A DNA stretch of 64,000 bases. Source: F22 sp963668535 (lineage in GTDB: Bacteria; Bacteroidota; Bacteroidia; Bacteroidales; Bacteroidaceae). The stretch spans positions 682,001 to 746,000 of the forward strand of contig OY764867.1 of the NCBI GenBank assembly GCA_963668535.1, in the 5' to 3' direction. The notes under the pieces are model-generated. The model made no database searches and had not been told where the DNA came from. It saw nothing but the letters and a program-made list of their open reading frames with translations. Positions 1 through 9,888 of this stretch are shown one piece after another (position 1 is the first letter of the stretch; every line of letters begins with the position of its first letter). A program made the translations under genes and the position numbers.

Positions 1-823
1 CGTCATAAGTAACAAGAGATCCATCAAGTGGAAATTGCGAAGGTAAATTCTTTATAGTTTGAATATCTTCATAATAAATTTGATTCTCTAATCGACTCAA
101 ACGTTGTTTATCATGGCTAGCAGATGCAGTATAAGTTGCCAAAAGACTTCCTTTTTTACCATTTGGGGTAGAAAGTTCAAACAGTTCATCTAACTGTTTA
201 TAATCTGTAGGCACGCCAAATCTACACAAAGAATAATTATCCCACAAAATGCCGTAGTGCTTTGATGATTGAATAAATGGGATAGAAACTTTCGTATTAT
301 ATTGAAATAAGGATTCATTTTTACCCTTATAATTAAACTCATCTGATTGATGTTGTCCTAATCCCCAAAAGGCTTCATCATCTTTAGACATAAATTGTTG
401 ATATGTGCTGAATCCACTCGTACCATCTACAGTAATTGGAGTGAATTTAGCAGTATTATCGACCTCTTTAAGCAATGTATTACCCTGCAAATCTGAGAAA
501 CGTACAGAACCAGAATATTTATTAACGTGTGCTTGTAATGAAGCAGTTGATACTGTCACTACAGAATCATTGTCGTTAATATCAACATTGGTATATAAGG
601 GTTGATTGGTCACAACTAAGCTTTTCCTATCTTTAATCGCATTAGTTGGAAATTCGGTAACACGAATAATATCATCCGATATTGCTTTTAATCTTACAGC
701 ATGTGGCTGTTCTGTACTAGCTTGAGATATTTGTACCACGACTCCGTCAGACATCTTTTGGACATTAGGAGAGCTGCAGCTTATGATACCACAGGTACAC
801 ATTAAAAGAATAAAGTTTTTCAT
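1..823 (-). CDS. GH31 family glycoside hydrolase, lipoprotein, N-terminal part (gene runs off the left edge)
   Basis: An open frame reads leftwards from an ATG at 823 and is still open at base 1, giving about 274 residues. It begins with a lipoprotein signal (MKNFILLMCTCGIISCSS, lipobox GIISC), so the enzyme is probably anchored in the outer membrane or periplasm. Residues around 150-200 contain FWGLGQHQSDEFNYKG and IPFIQSSKHYGILWDN, typical of the N-terminal beta-sandwich of GH31 alpha-glucosidases and alpha-xylosidases. The catalytic barrel lies outside the window, so the substrate cannot be deduced. Just after residue 250 the sequence could enter a PA14-type insert, as in some Bacteroides GH31 enzymes; this is a guess. 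It follows a hybrid two-component regulator on the same strand, as genes of a polysaccharide utilisation locus do. Confidence 0.85.
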   Translation of the reverse strand, partial: MKNFILLMCTCGIISCSSPNVQKMSDGVVVQISQASTEQPHAVRLKAISDDIIRVTEFPTNAIKDRKSLVVTNQPLYTNVDINDNDSVVTVSTASLQAHVNKYSGSVRFSDLQGNTLLKEVDNTAKFTPITVDGTSGFSTYQQFMSKDDEAFWGLGQHQSDEFNYKGKNESLFQYNTKVSIPFIQSSKHYGILWDNYSLCRFGVPTDYKQLDELFELSTPNGKKGSLLATYTASASHDKQRLSRLENQIYYEDIQTIKNLPSQFPLDGSLVTYD

Positions 824-851
824 ACTAAATTAATTGGTTCAATTGTTTGAC

Positions 852-881
852 ACAAATATATACAAACAGAACCAAAACAAA
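852..881 (-). promoter_or_regulatory. Bacteroides-type promoter for the GH31 gene
   Basis: On the minus strand a TATATTTGT element (852-860) matches the -7 consensus TAnnTTTG. A TTTG lies 17 bp upstream (878-881) as a -33 element. The GH31 start codon is about 28 bases downstream, so the gene can be transcribed separately from its regulator. Confidence 0.6.
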
Positions 882-930
882 ATCAAGCAGCAATTAACAA
901 TAAGACACACACTTGATTCCATTTACGGTA

Positions 931-965
931 ATAAATGATGCATATCACCAAAATGCATCATTTAT
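931..965 (-). terminator. Hairpin terminator after the hybrid two-component gene
   Basis: A perfect 13-bp inverted repeat (931-943 and 953-965) with a 9-base loop lies between the HTCS stop codon and the GH31 promoter. It probably ends the HTCS transcript. No strong T-tract follows. Confidence 0.6.
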
Positions 966-990
966 CACCCCTCTAAGCAACATTTACACC

Positions 991-3900
991 TTATCCATTC
1001 CCCTTTATGAAAGCAGAAGGTGACACTTTGTAAACCTCTTTAAATTGTTTCGAAAAATATTTGGGGGTATTGAAACCTACAGCATAGGAAACCTCTGAAA
1101 CATTCATCTCTCCATTCTTCAACATATGTGCTGCAGTTTTAAGTCTTACTAAACGAATAAACTCAACGGGGGATTTACCTGTAATAAATATTAGTTTCTT
1201 ATATAAATGTGCACGACTTATTCCAAGTTCATTGCTCAATGTCTCTACAGAAAGATCCTCATTTTTCAAATGATCTTGTACATATCTCAAAGCATTTGTC
1301 AAGAAAAGCTCATCTGCTGCCGACAGATTCATACGACTTGGTTCGACGTAAGCTCTATATTGAAATTTTTCTTGTTGCAAACGATTCTTATCTAAAAGAT
1401 ATTCTATTCTCAAATTTAACACATCCCAATCAAATGGTTTACTCAAATAATCGTCAGCTCCTAAAGACAACCCCTCTATTTTACTCTCATCATCCATACA
1501 AGCAGTAAGCATAATAACAGGAATATGCGCAGTACGCACATCCTCTTTTATGAATTGACAAAGTTGGATACCGTCCATTTTGGGCATCATCTTATCCAAG
1601 ATAATTATATCAGGCATCAAAGTCGGAATAATATCCCAAGCCTCCACACCATTACATGCAGACTCTAAATGATAATACGCCCTCATTGTATCTAATAAAT
1701 ACTCCCTAAAATCATTATCATCATCTACAATAAGAATCAATTCATTGTGAACAGGTGCCACAACTTCCGATAAAGCTGTAGTCATCTTCGCTGTTTGTTT
1801 AGAAGAGATACGTACGCTTCCTATCTGCGAACTTTGTAGTTCTACAGATACAGGAATACATATCTCAAACACACATCCACTCTTATCATGTCCATTATTA
1901 CTCAAAGTAATAACGCCCCCTAGAGCATCAACATATTTTTTCACTAAATACAAACCAATACCAGTTCCCTTTACATTTGTACTTGATTGCACTTTATCAG
2001 TGTTTCTAAAAAAACGATCAAAAACATACGGCTGGTCTTCTGATGAAATACCAGGTCCATTGTCCACCACTGAAATCTTTAATTTAGGCAGTTCGCTGGA
2101 ATTCTCAGAAACAACAATATCGTAATTTAGTTGTATAGCTACATTTTGTCCCCCATACTTAAGGGCATTAGATAGCAGATTTGTTAATATTTTTTCAATT
2201 AAATCACTATCATATGTACAACACAAGTTTTGTGGACCTTCTAAACTTAATTCGGCTTCTTGTTGGGAAATTGCGAACTCAAATTTATCAATCAACTCTA
2301 AAATTTGTTCTGAAAAATTATGTGTTTTCACATTCACTTTTGTTCCAGAAGCATCAATCTTCCTATAATCCAAAATTTGATTAACCAAATTCATCAAATA
2401 CATCCCATGCTGCTGCATCACACCCATTTGCCTTTTTACACTATTCAAGTCATTTGATTGTATGCAGCGTTGTAATGGACCTAATATCAAAGATAATGGG
2501 GTACGTATTTCGTGAGAGATGTCCGTAAAAAATTGTAATTTTAATTTTGTCAGTTCTTTCTCTTTTTGAGCAGCATACGACAATTGTAAAATCTGATACT
2601 TTTGATGCAAATGATGACGCACCAACCACACCACACCAATACTTAATGCTCCCAAGAGTATTATATATAGACAATAAGCCCACCATGTAAGCCACATTGG
2701 AGGGTTTATGTGAATCTTCATTGTTACTTGATTACTCTTATAATACCCAGTTGGATCATACAAACGCAATTTAAAAATATAATCCCCAGGCTTCAGGTTC
2801 ATAAGATGTACTTCATCAACTCCCTTTTTTATAGGCATCCATTGTTCTTGTACATCACTAAGCCAGTATTCAAACTGCTGCTCCGAAGTATTTAAAATAT
2901 TATCTGAATATGCTGAAATGGAAAAAACATTTTGGTTATAATTTAGAGTCAAAGTCGTTAATTCAGAAATAGGTTTTGACAAAATAGTTCTTCCATTGTA
3001 CACACTATCAGGCACCACCTTTTGGCCTTTAAGGAACAAATCTTTCAGGTGAACTTGAACGCGTTCTGTATAGTCATACATTTTTTTAGGATCTATACAT
3101 GTTACACCTTTCCCCCCACCAATCCAAAAATGCCCTAAATGATCTAAGGCAATAGACCTTTGATTAAATGCTTTATTTTGAATATAGTTGGAACGTCCAC
3201 AAGCACGTAGATTAAAAGAGTAAGAAGATATGTTTTTCCGTTGACTTACAGTAACAAGCCAAATTTGATCTGCACAAACAATACACACTCGCTTCTCATT
3301 ATCCTCGGCAATAGAAGAAAATTTCAAGTGAGTTCTTTCTTTAAGAAAAGGGAGGTCTATTAATTTCTTTTGTTTAGTATCATACACATAAAGTTGTGTA
3401 CGTGTCAGCATCCATAGTAGCCCTCGAGAATCATAATACACTTGTATAACATCACTTCTATTCATCATATGGGCTTTGAAACGAGCATCACCAATATATT
3501 CAAAAGTTTCAGTATAACGATGAAAAGCACAGACCCCATTAGAAGTCCCAATATATAAGACATCGTTTGGTCCAGGACATATAGAATATAATCCATTAGA
3601 AGGCAACATAGCATATTGTTCCATTCTGTAGGTTTTAAACCTCTTTTTTACAGGATCAAAAGACTGAAGACCACCTCCTAACGTTGCAATCCACAACAAA
3701 TTATTTTCATCTCTATATATATCCCACACATTTTCACATGACAAACTATTACTATTTCCTGGAATATGGTGATACTGAATAACTTCCCCATTTTTTAGAC
3801 ATGCCAATCCTCCCCAAAATTGCCCAATCCACAAGGATTTTTTAGCACCTTCACAAAGACTTACTACAACATTGGATGATATACTAGGCATAGTCTGAGT

Positions 3901-5049
3901 ATTGTACTCCTTCACGACCTTGTGTTGCAATTGACTATAAAAAAGTAAGCCATGCTCATTTGTGGCCAACCAACAACCAGATTTTATAGGCATTACAGCT
4001 GTGACGTCTGGTATATAGCTCAAATCTCCCAAAGTACTAAGATAATTATTGACATAATCGGCCTGCATATTTATATGATAAGACACTCCCCTCTTATACC
4101 CACCCAACCACATTACATACTGTGTATCTTGAAACAGACATAAAACATTATTATGAGGAATAGAATTGAATAGTTCTATAGATGTTTGGTAATTCTCAAT
4201 TTCACTATTCGGGTTAACAATTATAACACCAGTATGATCTGTTGCAACCCAAAGAGCTCCATCATGATCTAAACATAAATCATTGATAATATATTCATTT
4301 AATATTGTATCATACCGTTTTGAACTTGGTATGTATCTAAGCACACCACTTTTTCCAGGTTGATAATAATAATATACCCCCTTCTTATCTACATATAATT
4401 TTGCTTGATTACTACTAACACGCAAATTTGAAAAGTCAGCCTTAATAATTAAAGCAGTGTCTACTAGAGATAGTACTCGCCCATTTGAAGTCAAAAACAC
4501 CTGATGATCAATAGATTTATCAATAATATACCCATCTTCCTTTGCAAAGGGATACGTGTACAATCTCTTTGATACATAGCTATATCGTTTTATATTTTTT
4601 GCACCTTGAAAACTAAACCAAATATTATCAGTATCACTATATAATTGTTGTATTGCATCCATTGAGACCATCTTAGGGTACACTTCCAAATCAAAGTTAT
4701 TAATCACGCACCTTTTAATTGGATCAAAAAAAGCGTATCCCCTTGTCGTAGTTATAAGAAGCATATTATTCGGAGCTAAAGAGATACCAATAATATGATT
4801 ATCAGGTAAAGAGTTTTTTACTGTTTCATCATGATAAAATGAAGTTATCTCATAACCATCAAAACAATTTAACCCATTGGAAGTTCCTACCCACAAAACA
4901 CCATTTATATCTTTACAGATAGCATTTACTTCTTCATCTGAAAATAAATGACTCTCTTGTAAAAACACAAAATGTCTATCCTTTGCTATTCCATGCAAGA
5001 ATAAAAAATTAAATAGTATAATGTACAATAAGGTTTGATAGTTTTTCAT
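991..5049 (-). CDS. Hybrid two-component system sensor-regulator (HTCS)
   Basis: This 1352-residue one-protein signalling system senses a glycan breakdown product in the periplasm and activates the neighbouring utilisation genes. A signal peptide (residues 1-22) is followed by about 700 residues of beta-propeller repeats with the recurring form LWIGTxxGL, then a Y_Y_Y domain. One membrane segment lies near residue 785-808. The cytoplasmic part has a histidine kinase (H-box SHEIRTPL near 846, N-box NLLSNALKYG near 960, G-boxes DNGPGI and GTGIGLYLV). A receiver domain with its phosphoacceptor Asp in IILDKMMPKMDG (near 1151) follows, and an AraC-type helix-turn-helix occupies about 1250-1352. 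All key residues are present, so it should be functional. The GH31 gene immediately downstream suggests a target locus extending left of the window. Confidence 0.95.
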   Translation of the reverse strand: MKNYQTLLYIILFNFLFLHGIAKDRHFVFLQESHLFSDEEVNAICKDINGVLWVGTSNGLNCFDGYEITSFYHDETVKNSLPDNHIIGISLAPNNMLLITTTRGYAFFDPIKRCVINNFDLEVYPKMVSMDAIQQLYSDTDNIWFSFQGAKNIKRYSYVSKRLYTYPFAKEDGYIIDKSIDHQVFLTSNGRVLSLVDTALIIKADFSNLRVSSNQAKLYVDKKGVYYYYQPGKSGVLRYIPSSKRYDTILNEYIINDLCLDHDGALWVATDHTGVIIVNPNSEIENYQTSIELFNSIPHNNVLCLFQDTQYVMWLGGYKRGVSYHINMQADYVNNYLSTLGDLSYIPDVTAVMPIKSGCWLATNEHGLLFYSQLQHKVVKEYNTQTMPSISSNVVVSLCEGAKKSLWIGQFWGGLACLKNGEVIQYHHIPGNSNSLSCENVWDIYRDENNLLWIATLGGGLQSFDPVKKRFKTYRMEQYAMLPSNGLYSICPGPNDVLYIGTSNGVCAFHRYTETFEYIGDARFKAHMMNRSDVIQVYYDSRGLLWMLTRTQLYVYDTKQKKLIDLPFLKERTHLKFSSIAEDNEKRVCIVCADQIWLVTVSQRKNISSYSFNLRACGRSNYIQNKAFNQRSIALDHLGHFWIGGGKGVTCIDPKKMYDYTERVQVHLKDLFLKGQKVVPDSVYNGRTILSKPISELTTLTLNYNQNVFSISAYSDNILNTSEQQFEYWLSDVQEQWMPIKKGVDEVHLMNLKPGDYIFKLRLYDPTGYYKSNQVTMKIHINPPMWLTWWAYCLYIILLGALSIGVVWLVRHHLHQKYQILQLSYAAQKEKELTKLKLQFFTDISHEIRTPLSLILGPLQRCIQSNDLNSVKRQMGVMQQHGMYLMNLVNQILDYRKIDASGTKVNVKTHNFSEQILELIDKFEFAISQQEAELSLEGPQNLCCTYDSDLIEKILTNLLSNALKYGGQNVAIQLNYDIVVSENSSELPKLKISVVDNGPGISSEDQPYVFDRFFRNTDKVQSSTNVKGTGIGLYLVKKYVDALGGVITLSNNGHDKSGCVFEICIPVSVELQSSQIGSVRISSKQTAKMTTALSEVVAPVHNELILIVDDDNDFREYLLDTMRAYYHLESACNGVEAWDIIPTLMPDIIILDKMMPKMDGIQLCQFIKEDVRTAHIPVIMLTACMDDESKIEGLSLGADDYLSKPFDWDVLNLRIEYLLDKNRLQQEKFQYRAYVEPSRMNLSAADELFLTNALRYVQDHLKNEDLSVETLSNELGISRAHLYKKLIFITGKSPVEFIRLVRLKTAAHMLKNGEMNVSEVSYAVGFNTPKYFSKQFKEVYKVSPSAFIKGNG

Positions 5050-5100
5050 GAGGCTATGTTTAAATTGACTTCTTCGTATTAGATCAGGATATATCGTTGA

Positions 5101-5133
5101 ACAAATATACCACTATATCGTATAATCCCCAAA
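5101..5133 (-). promoter_or_regulatory. Bacteroides-type promoter for the HTCS gene
   Basis: On the minus strand TTTG (5130-5133) is separated by 20 bp from TATATTTGT (5101-5109). Both elements and the spacing fit the Bacteroides housekeeping sigma consensus. The HTCS start codon is about 50 bases downstream. Confidence 0.7.
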
Positions 5134-5255
5134 AATATTAATATCAAGAAAAGAAGTGATCGGAAATAAAAAACAATAAATCCATACAACTTAACATACA
5201 TTTTGTTACTCGGCCTTTTTTGTATACGCAAAATCACATTACACAGAGGAATAAG

Positions 5256-5295
5256 TCAATAAAAAGGGAATCAGTACACTTAAACTGACTCCCTT
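5256..5295 (-). terminator. Intrinsic terminator after gcvP
   Basis: A 12-bp stem (5264-5275 with 5284-5295, one G-U pair on the minus strand) and an 8-base loop lie 12 bases past the gcvP stop codon. On the minus strand the stem is followed by a run of T. This is a classical rho-independent signal. Confidence 0.8.
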
Positions 5296-5306
5296 AAAAA
5301 TATATT

Positions 5307-8189
5307 CTACTTATATTCTAACCTCCCATATCGAGTTGGAACTAAATGTCTATCTCCTAAAGTATTATCAATACGAGATACATTAACCCAGAACTTATTG
5401 ATGCGTACTTCTTCATTAGGATATACAGCTTGTTCTCGAGAATACGGATGCGACCAATAATTAGCCACAGCTTCATATTCTGGATGAGGAGCATTAACAA
5501 GCACATTGTCTTCTTTAGGGAATTCTCCAGATACTACTTGATAAATTTCTTCCCAAATACCACGCATAGCCAAAATAAATCTATCTATTTCTACTAGACT
5601 CTCACTTTCCGTAGGTTCAACCATTAAAGTGCCTGATACTGGGAACGATAACGTTGGCGCATGATAACCATAATCTATTAGTCGTTTGGCAATATCACTC
5701 ACAGTAATACCAGTGGTTTCAGTTACTCTGCGACATTCTAAAATCAATTCATGTCCTACATAACCATTAGCACCTCTATAAACAATTCCATATGTATCTT
5801 CCAATGCTTTTGCAATATAATTAGCACTCAATAGCGCCTGTTGTGTTGCACGTTTTAATCCATCAGCTCCCATCATACAAAGATAGCCATAAGTAATACT
5901 CATAACCCCTGCACTTCCATATGGTGCACTAGCTACCTGTATACCTCCATTTCCCCACTGTGTATGCGTAGGCATAAAAGGGAGCAAATGTTCCTCAGCA
6001 CCAACAGCACCAACACCTGGGCCACCGCCACCATGAGGAATCGCGAATGTCTTATGTAAATTCAGATGGCACACATCAGCCCCAATATAACCGGGAGAAG
6101 TTAGTCCTGCTTGTCCATTCATATTTGCTCCATCCATATATACTTGAGCTCCAACTTTATGAATAGCATCACACATATAACGAATATCAACTTCAAAAAT
6201 GCCATGTGTAGATGGATACGTAATCATAAAAGCAGCAATATCGCTACCATATTCAGTAATTAAACGATCAAAATCAGCAATATCAACATTACCATTCTTA
6301 TCAGACTTAATGTGTAAAATTGCATAACCAGCTTGGATGGCTGATGCTGGATTTGTACCATGTGCAGAATCTGGGATAAGCACATATTTTCGATGTCCCT
6401 CTCCTTTACTCGTAAGATACTCCCGAATCATACGCAAACCAGTATACTCTCCTGAAGCCCCTGAATTGGGTTGAAGAGTCACATCATCCATCCCGATAAT
6501 GAGAGCAAGACGACGACGAAGGTCCGTTAACATTTCAATATATCCCTGAGTTTGTTCTTGAGGGGCCAGCGGATGAATATCTGCCCATTCTAACTGAGAT
6601 ATTGGTAAAAGTTCTTGCGCCGCGTTAAGTTTCATAGTACACGACCCAAGGGGAATCATACTATGTATTAAAGAAATGTCTTTTCGTTCTAAGCGTTTAA
6701 TATACCTCATCATTTCTGTTTCGTTGTGATATAAATTAAACACTTCATGTGTCATATAAGAAGTAGTACGAATCAAATCTGGGTGACACGGCGGACATTC
6801 TTCATCATTCATTATGGGAAGTGACCATTCATGATGAGCAGCATGTGTAAAAACAGTCATTAAACGCTGCACTATTTCCTCCGTAACTTGCTCATCAATA
6901 GAGAATCCTACATCCCCATTTTCAAAGTAACGTAAATTAATATGCTTGCTTAATGCCAATTCTTGTAGTTCGTTCACTTTTACAAAATTGGGTAATTCAA
7001 GACGTACAGTATCAAACACATACTCACTTATAGGTCTATAACCTACCTTTTTCAAGGCAGCTAATAACCTCATTGTGGTTAGATGTATGCCTTGTGCAAT
7101 AGCAGCTAATCCATCAGGCCCATGATATATTGCATAAAAACTGGCCATGGTAGCTAATAAGGCTTGTGCTGTACAGATATTAGAAGTAGCTCTCTCACGT
7201 TTTATATGTTGTTCACGTGTTTGTAAAGCCATACGATAACAAGTTTTTTCATGCGTATCAACACTTAATCCAATTATACGACCCGGAACCATACGTTTTG
7301 CAGACAATGGAGCTGCTAAAAAGGCAGCAGATGGCCCTCCAAAAAAACGAGGTATTCCCATACGCTGGCTACTACCAACGACAATATCTGCCCCCCATTC
7401 TCCAGGCGGAGTCAATAAAGTCAAAGCTAAAAGATCCGCAATAACAGCAACTTGTACATCGGCTTTGTGAGCGCGTCTGGTTAACTCTGAATAATTTACG
7501 ACTGTTCCATCACTATTTGGATACTGTACTATAAGTCCTATGTGTTCATCAGTAAATTCTGTTTGAGCAATATCAACAACTTCCAATAATATCCCTTGAG
7601 GGACTGCACGTGTGTACATTACCGCCAAAATTTCTGGAAAAATATGCTTGTCAACTAAGACTGTATGTGCCCCTTCTTTTATCTGTTTTCGACTACGCAT
7701 ATTCATCATCATTGTTACGGCTTCAGCTGCGGCTGTAGCTTCATCTAGCAACGAACAATTAGAAAGTTCCATAGCAGTCAAATCAGAAACCATAGTCTGA
7801 AAATTCATCAATGCCTCAAGACGACCTTGCGAGATTTCAGCTTGATATGGCGTATAACTAGTATACCATACTGGATTTTCTAAGACATTTCGTTGGATGA
7901 CAGCTGGCGTAATTGTCCCATACCACCCTTGCCCTATCAAAGAGGTAAAACATTGATTTTTCTTTCCCAACTTTTGAATATGAACAGCATATTCTGATTC
8001 ACTCATAGCAGGTGGGAGTTGTATATCTTCCTTCAACAAGATATCTTGAGGAATAGTTTGCTTCACAAATTCGTCCATATTTTCAGCTCCAATTACACGA
8101 AGCATATGTTCTGCTTCAGTAGAAGTCACTCCAATATGACGATCTGCAAACACAGTGTGTTTAAATTGTTTCATAGTACAGTCTTTCAT
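5307..8189 (-). CDS. gcvP: Glycine dehydrogenase (decarboxylating), P protein of the glycine cleavage system
   Basis: GcvP decarboxylates glycine with pyridoxal phosphate and passes the aminomethyl group to the lipoyl arm of the H protein. At 960 residues it is a full-length, fused (homodimer-type) P protein. The N-terminal ADRHIGVT motif, the glycine-rich PHGGGGPGVGAVG stretch and the PLP-binding lysine in HLNLHKTFAIPHG (near residue 712) are all present. Two in-frame starts lie close together: the ATG at 8189 and another five codons later; the first is listed. The H, T and L protein genes are not in this window. lipB, needed to lipoylate the H protein, lies 1.7 kb away on the other strand. 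A terminator follows the gene. Confidence 0.97.
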   Translation of the reverse strand: MKDCTMKQFKHTVFADRHIGVTSTEAEHMLRVIGAENMDEFVKQTIPQDILLKEDIQLPPAMSESEYAVHIQKLGKKNQCFTSLIGQGWYGTITPAVIQRNVLENPVWYTSYTPYQAEISQGRLEALMNFQTMVSDLTAMELSNCSLLDEATAAAEAVTMMMNMRSRKQIKEGAHTVLVDKHIFPEILAVMYTRAVPQGILLEVVDIAQTEFTDEHIGLIVQYPNSDGTVVNYSELTRRAHKADVQVAVIADLLALTLLTPPGEWGADIVVGSSQRMGIPRFFGGPSAAFLAAPLSAKRMVPGRIIGLSVDTHEKTCYRMALQTREQHIKRERATSNICTAQALLATMASFYAIYHGPDGLAAIAQGIHLTTMRLLAALKKVGYRPISEYVFDTVRLELPNFVKVNELQELALSKHINLRYFENGDVGFSIDEQVTEEIVQRLMTVFTHAAHHEWSLPIMNDEECPPCHPDLIRTTSYMTHEVFNLYHNETEMMRYIKRLERKDISLIHSMIPLGSCTMKLNAAQELLPISQLEWADIHPLAPQEQTQGYIEMLTDLRRRLALIIGMDDVTLQPNSGASGEYTGLRMIREYLTSKGEGHRKYVLIPDSAHGTNPASAIQAGYAILHIKSDKNGNVDIADFDRLITEYGSDIAAFMITYPSTHGIFEVDIRYMCDAIHKVGAQVYMDGANMNGQAGLTSPGYIGADVCHLNLHKTFAIPHGGGGPGVGAVGAEEHLLPFMPTHTQWGNGGIQVASAPYGSAGVMSITYGYLCMMGADGLKRATQQALLSANYIAKALEDTYGIVYRGANGYVGHELILECRRVTETTGITVSDIAKRLIDYGYHAPTLSFPVSGTLMVEPTESESLVEIDRFILAMRGIWEEIYQVVSGEFPKEDNVLVNAPHPEYEAVANYWSHPYSREQAVYPNEEVRINKFWVNVSRIDNTLGDRHLVPTRYGRLEYK

Positions 8190-8307
8190 TTAGTTATTAT
8201 CTAAGGTTTAAAGTATTAATGCAAACGTTTTTTAAGAGAAAAGCTTTTGCAATGTACATAATGATAAAGATAAATGTCTAGACATGCAAAAGAAAAGGAC
8301 AATCTAA

Positions 8308-8336
8308 ATGTTTAGGGAAAATATTTCCCTAAACAT
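8308..8336 (-). terminator. Hairpin between the MBL-fold gene and gcvP
   Basis: A perfect 13-bp inverted repeat (8308-8320 and 8324-8336) with a 3-base ATA loop lies just past the end of the MBL-fold gene. It probably separates that transcript from gcvP. There is no T-tract on the minus strand, so termination may be partial. Confidence 0.6.
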
Positions 8337-8349
8337 GATTTAAGCAGTT

Positions 8350-8988
8350 TTATCTAAAGAAAGGGTTTTCTCTCTTTTCAACTCCTATAGTTGTTGGCGC
8401 ACCATGTCCTGGATACACCACAGTTTCATCAGGTAAGGTAAAAAGTCGTTTACAAATTCCTTCACGAAGTTCCTCAAAATTACCACCTCGTAAATCGGCA
8501 CGACCTATACTTCCTTGAAACAAGACATCCCCACCAAACAAGCATCTATCTTTTGCACTATAGTAACAAATAGAGCCAGGCGAATGTCCAGGCACATGAA
8601 TAGCTTCTAACGAAACATTACCCAACACTAAAACATCTCCATCTTCAACGGGATATCCTATTGGGACTTGCGGTTTTGGCGATTCAACCCCAAACATGCG
8701 GGACTGATGGGGAGCATTCTCTAACCAAAATTCGTCCCCTAGATGTGCATATGGCTTTACATTATACTGCTTACACACATAAGGATTACCCAATATATGA
8801 TCTAGATGAAGATGTGTATTTAATAACATCTTTAAATCCAAATCATGCGTATCTAAATAAGTAGTTAGCGTTTCTTTCTCTTTATTGTTCCAACAACCTG
8901 GGTCAATAATTAACGCTTCATTATTTTCATTCCAGAGCAAATAGGTATTGACTGGAAATAGGTTAAATTCAAATTTTTTAATCTTCAT
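8350..8988 (-). CDS. MBL-fold metallo-hydrolase (glyoxalase II-like)
   Basis: This 212-residue cytoplasmic protein has the metallo-beta-lactamase fold. The metal-binding motif NTHLHLDHILG is near residue 60, followed by HVPGHSPGSICYY, the GGDVLF Asp motif and a final VVYPGHG histidine. These are the zinc or iron ligands of glyoxalase II-type thioesterases and related hydrolases. It has the size of the small GloB-like group rather than full glyoxalase II (about 255 residues), so the substrate is uncertain. It starts 21 bases after the rsmG stop codon and is likely cotranscribed with it. Confidence 0.88.
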   Translation of the reverse strand: MKIKKFEFNLFPVNTYLLWNENNEALIIDPGCWNNKEKETLTTYLDTHDLDLKMLLNTHLHLDHILGNPYVCKQYNVKPYAHLGDEFWLENAPHQSRMFGVESPKPQVPIGYPVEDGDVLVLGNVSLEAIHVPGHSPGSICYYSAKDRCLFGGDVLFQGSIGRADLRGGNFEELREGICKRLFTLPDETVVYPGHGAPTTIGVEKRENPFFR

Positions 8989-9009
8989 CTCTTCCGAGCT
9001 ATGCTTAGG

Positions 9010-9717
9010 TTATTTTTTTTTCTTTCTAAAAGATTGCTTACTACCCTTTGTCTTAGACATTTTTGAACTAGTTGATGGCAACAATTTTGCGGCTTCAACA
9101 GCTGGCAAATACACCATTTTTTTTGTCTCAAAAAACGCTTCATCAAAATAATCAGCAATTGAGAAAATATCGACAATATCAGCACAACGTGCTAATTCAT
9201 CGTCCAAATCACCACCCTTAAGACAAATCAGACCATTGGATACAATATTTTTTTCTTCTTTGGATATATTCTTTTGTACAATCTCAAAAAGATCCATCAT
9301 AGGCATTACCCCACGGCTAATTACAAAATCAAATTGTTCGTGTATATCCTCCCCACGATTGTGTTGAATCGTGATATTTTTAAGCCCAATAGCTTTGCCA
9401 ACTTCTTCACACACTCGAAGCTTTTTAGCAATACGATCTACTAGATAGAAATGTACTTTAGGAAACATAATTGCCAATGGTATAGCTGGGAATCCACCTC
9501 CAGTTCCAAGATCCATGATTCGAGTCCCTTCACCAAAAGCATATACTTTAGCAATAGCCAAAGAATGGAGCACATGATGTATATACAAATTATCAATATC
9601 TTTTCTTGATATTACATTTATACGAGCATTCCACTCATTATACAATGCCCCTAAACGTCCAAATTGATCTTGTTGTATATCGCTCAATTCAGGAAAGTAT
9701 TTCAAAATTTCATCCAT
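9010..9717 (-). CDS. rsmG: 16S rRNA (guanine527-N7)-methyltransferase RsmG
   Basis: RsmG methylates G527 of 16S rRNA using S-adenosylmethionine. The SAM-binding motif RIMDLGTGGGFPAIPLA is near residue 67, and the family motif VISRGVMPM lies near 132. The body matches the usual length of about 207 residues. The 235-residue protein carries an extra very basic C-terminal tail (SKTKGSKQSFRKKKK). The end of that tail is encoded by a long homopolymeric A-run on the coding strand, a place where polymerase or sequencing slippage could shift the frame. It heads a likely two-gene operon with the MBL-fold hydrolase. Confidence 0.93.
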   Translation of the reverse strand: MDEILKYFPELSDIQQDQFGRLGALYNEWNARINVISRKDIDNLYIHHVLHSLAIAKVYAFGEGTRIMDLGTGGGFPAIPLAIMFPKVHFYLVDRIAKKLRVCEEVGKAIGLKNITIQHNRGEDIHEQFDFVISRGVMPMMDLFEIVQKNISKEEKNIVSNGLICLKGGDLDDELARCADIVDIFSIADYFDEAFFETKKMVYLPAVEAAKLLPSTSSKMSKTKGSKQSFRKKKK

Positions 9718-9787
9718 ATGTCTATCTGTTAGCCTGCTTACTCATACTCCTTATGAACAGGTTTAGGTTTTAATCTGCTTTCTCAGG

Positions 9788-9796
9788 GCAAATATA
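9788..9796 (-). promoter_or_regulatory. Bacteroides -7 element upstream of rsmG
   Basis: TATATTTGC on the minus strand matches TAnnTTTGC exactly. It is about 70 bases upstream of the rsmG start codon. No clear TTTG -33 box was seen. It lies back to back with the lipB promoter. Confidence 0.6.
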
Positions 9797-9842
9797 ATCA
9801 TATTCTTTTAAGAAGTTGTCGCATAAGTCCGAAAAAAAACGC

Positions 9843-9851
9843 TAACTTTGT
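9843..9851 (+). promoter_or_regulatory. Bacteroides -7 element upstream of lipB
   Basis: TAACTTTGT matches TAnnTTTG(C/T) and lies 37 bases before the lipB start codon. It is divergent from the rsmG promoter. Confidence 0.6.
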
Positions 9852-9888
9852 CCATATCTCTACGTATTGTTCCTAAAACCGAATCACT

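Noticed and set aside
8019..8300. Glycine riboswitch before gcvP
   Set aside because: No tandem-aptamer pattern or conserved core was visible in the short leader; only a hairpin and AT-rich sequence are present.
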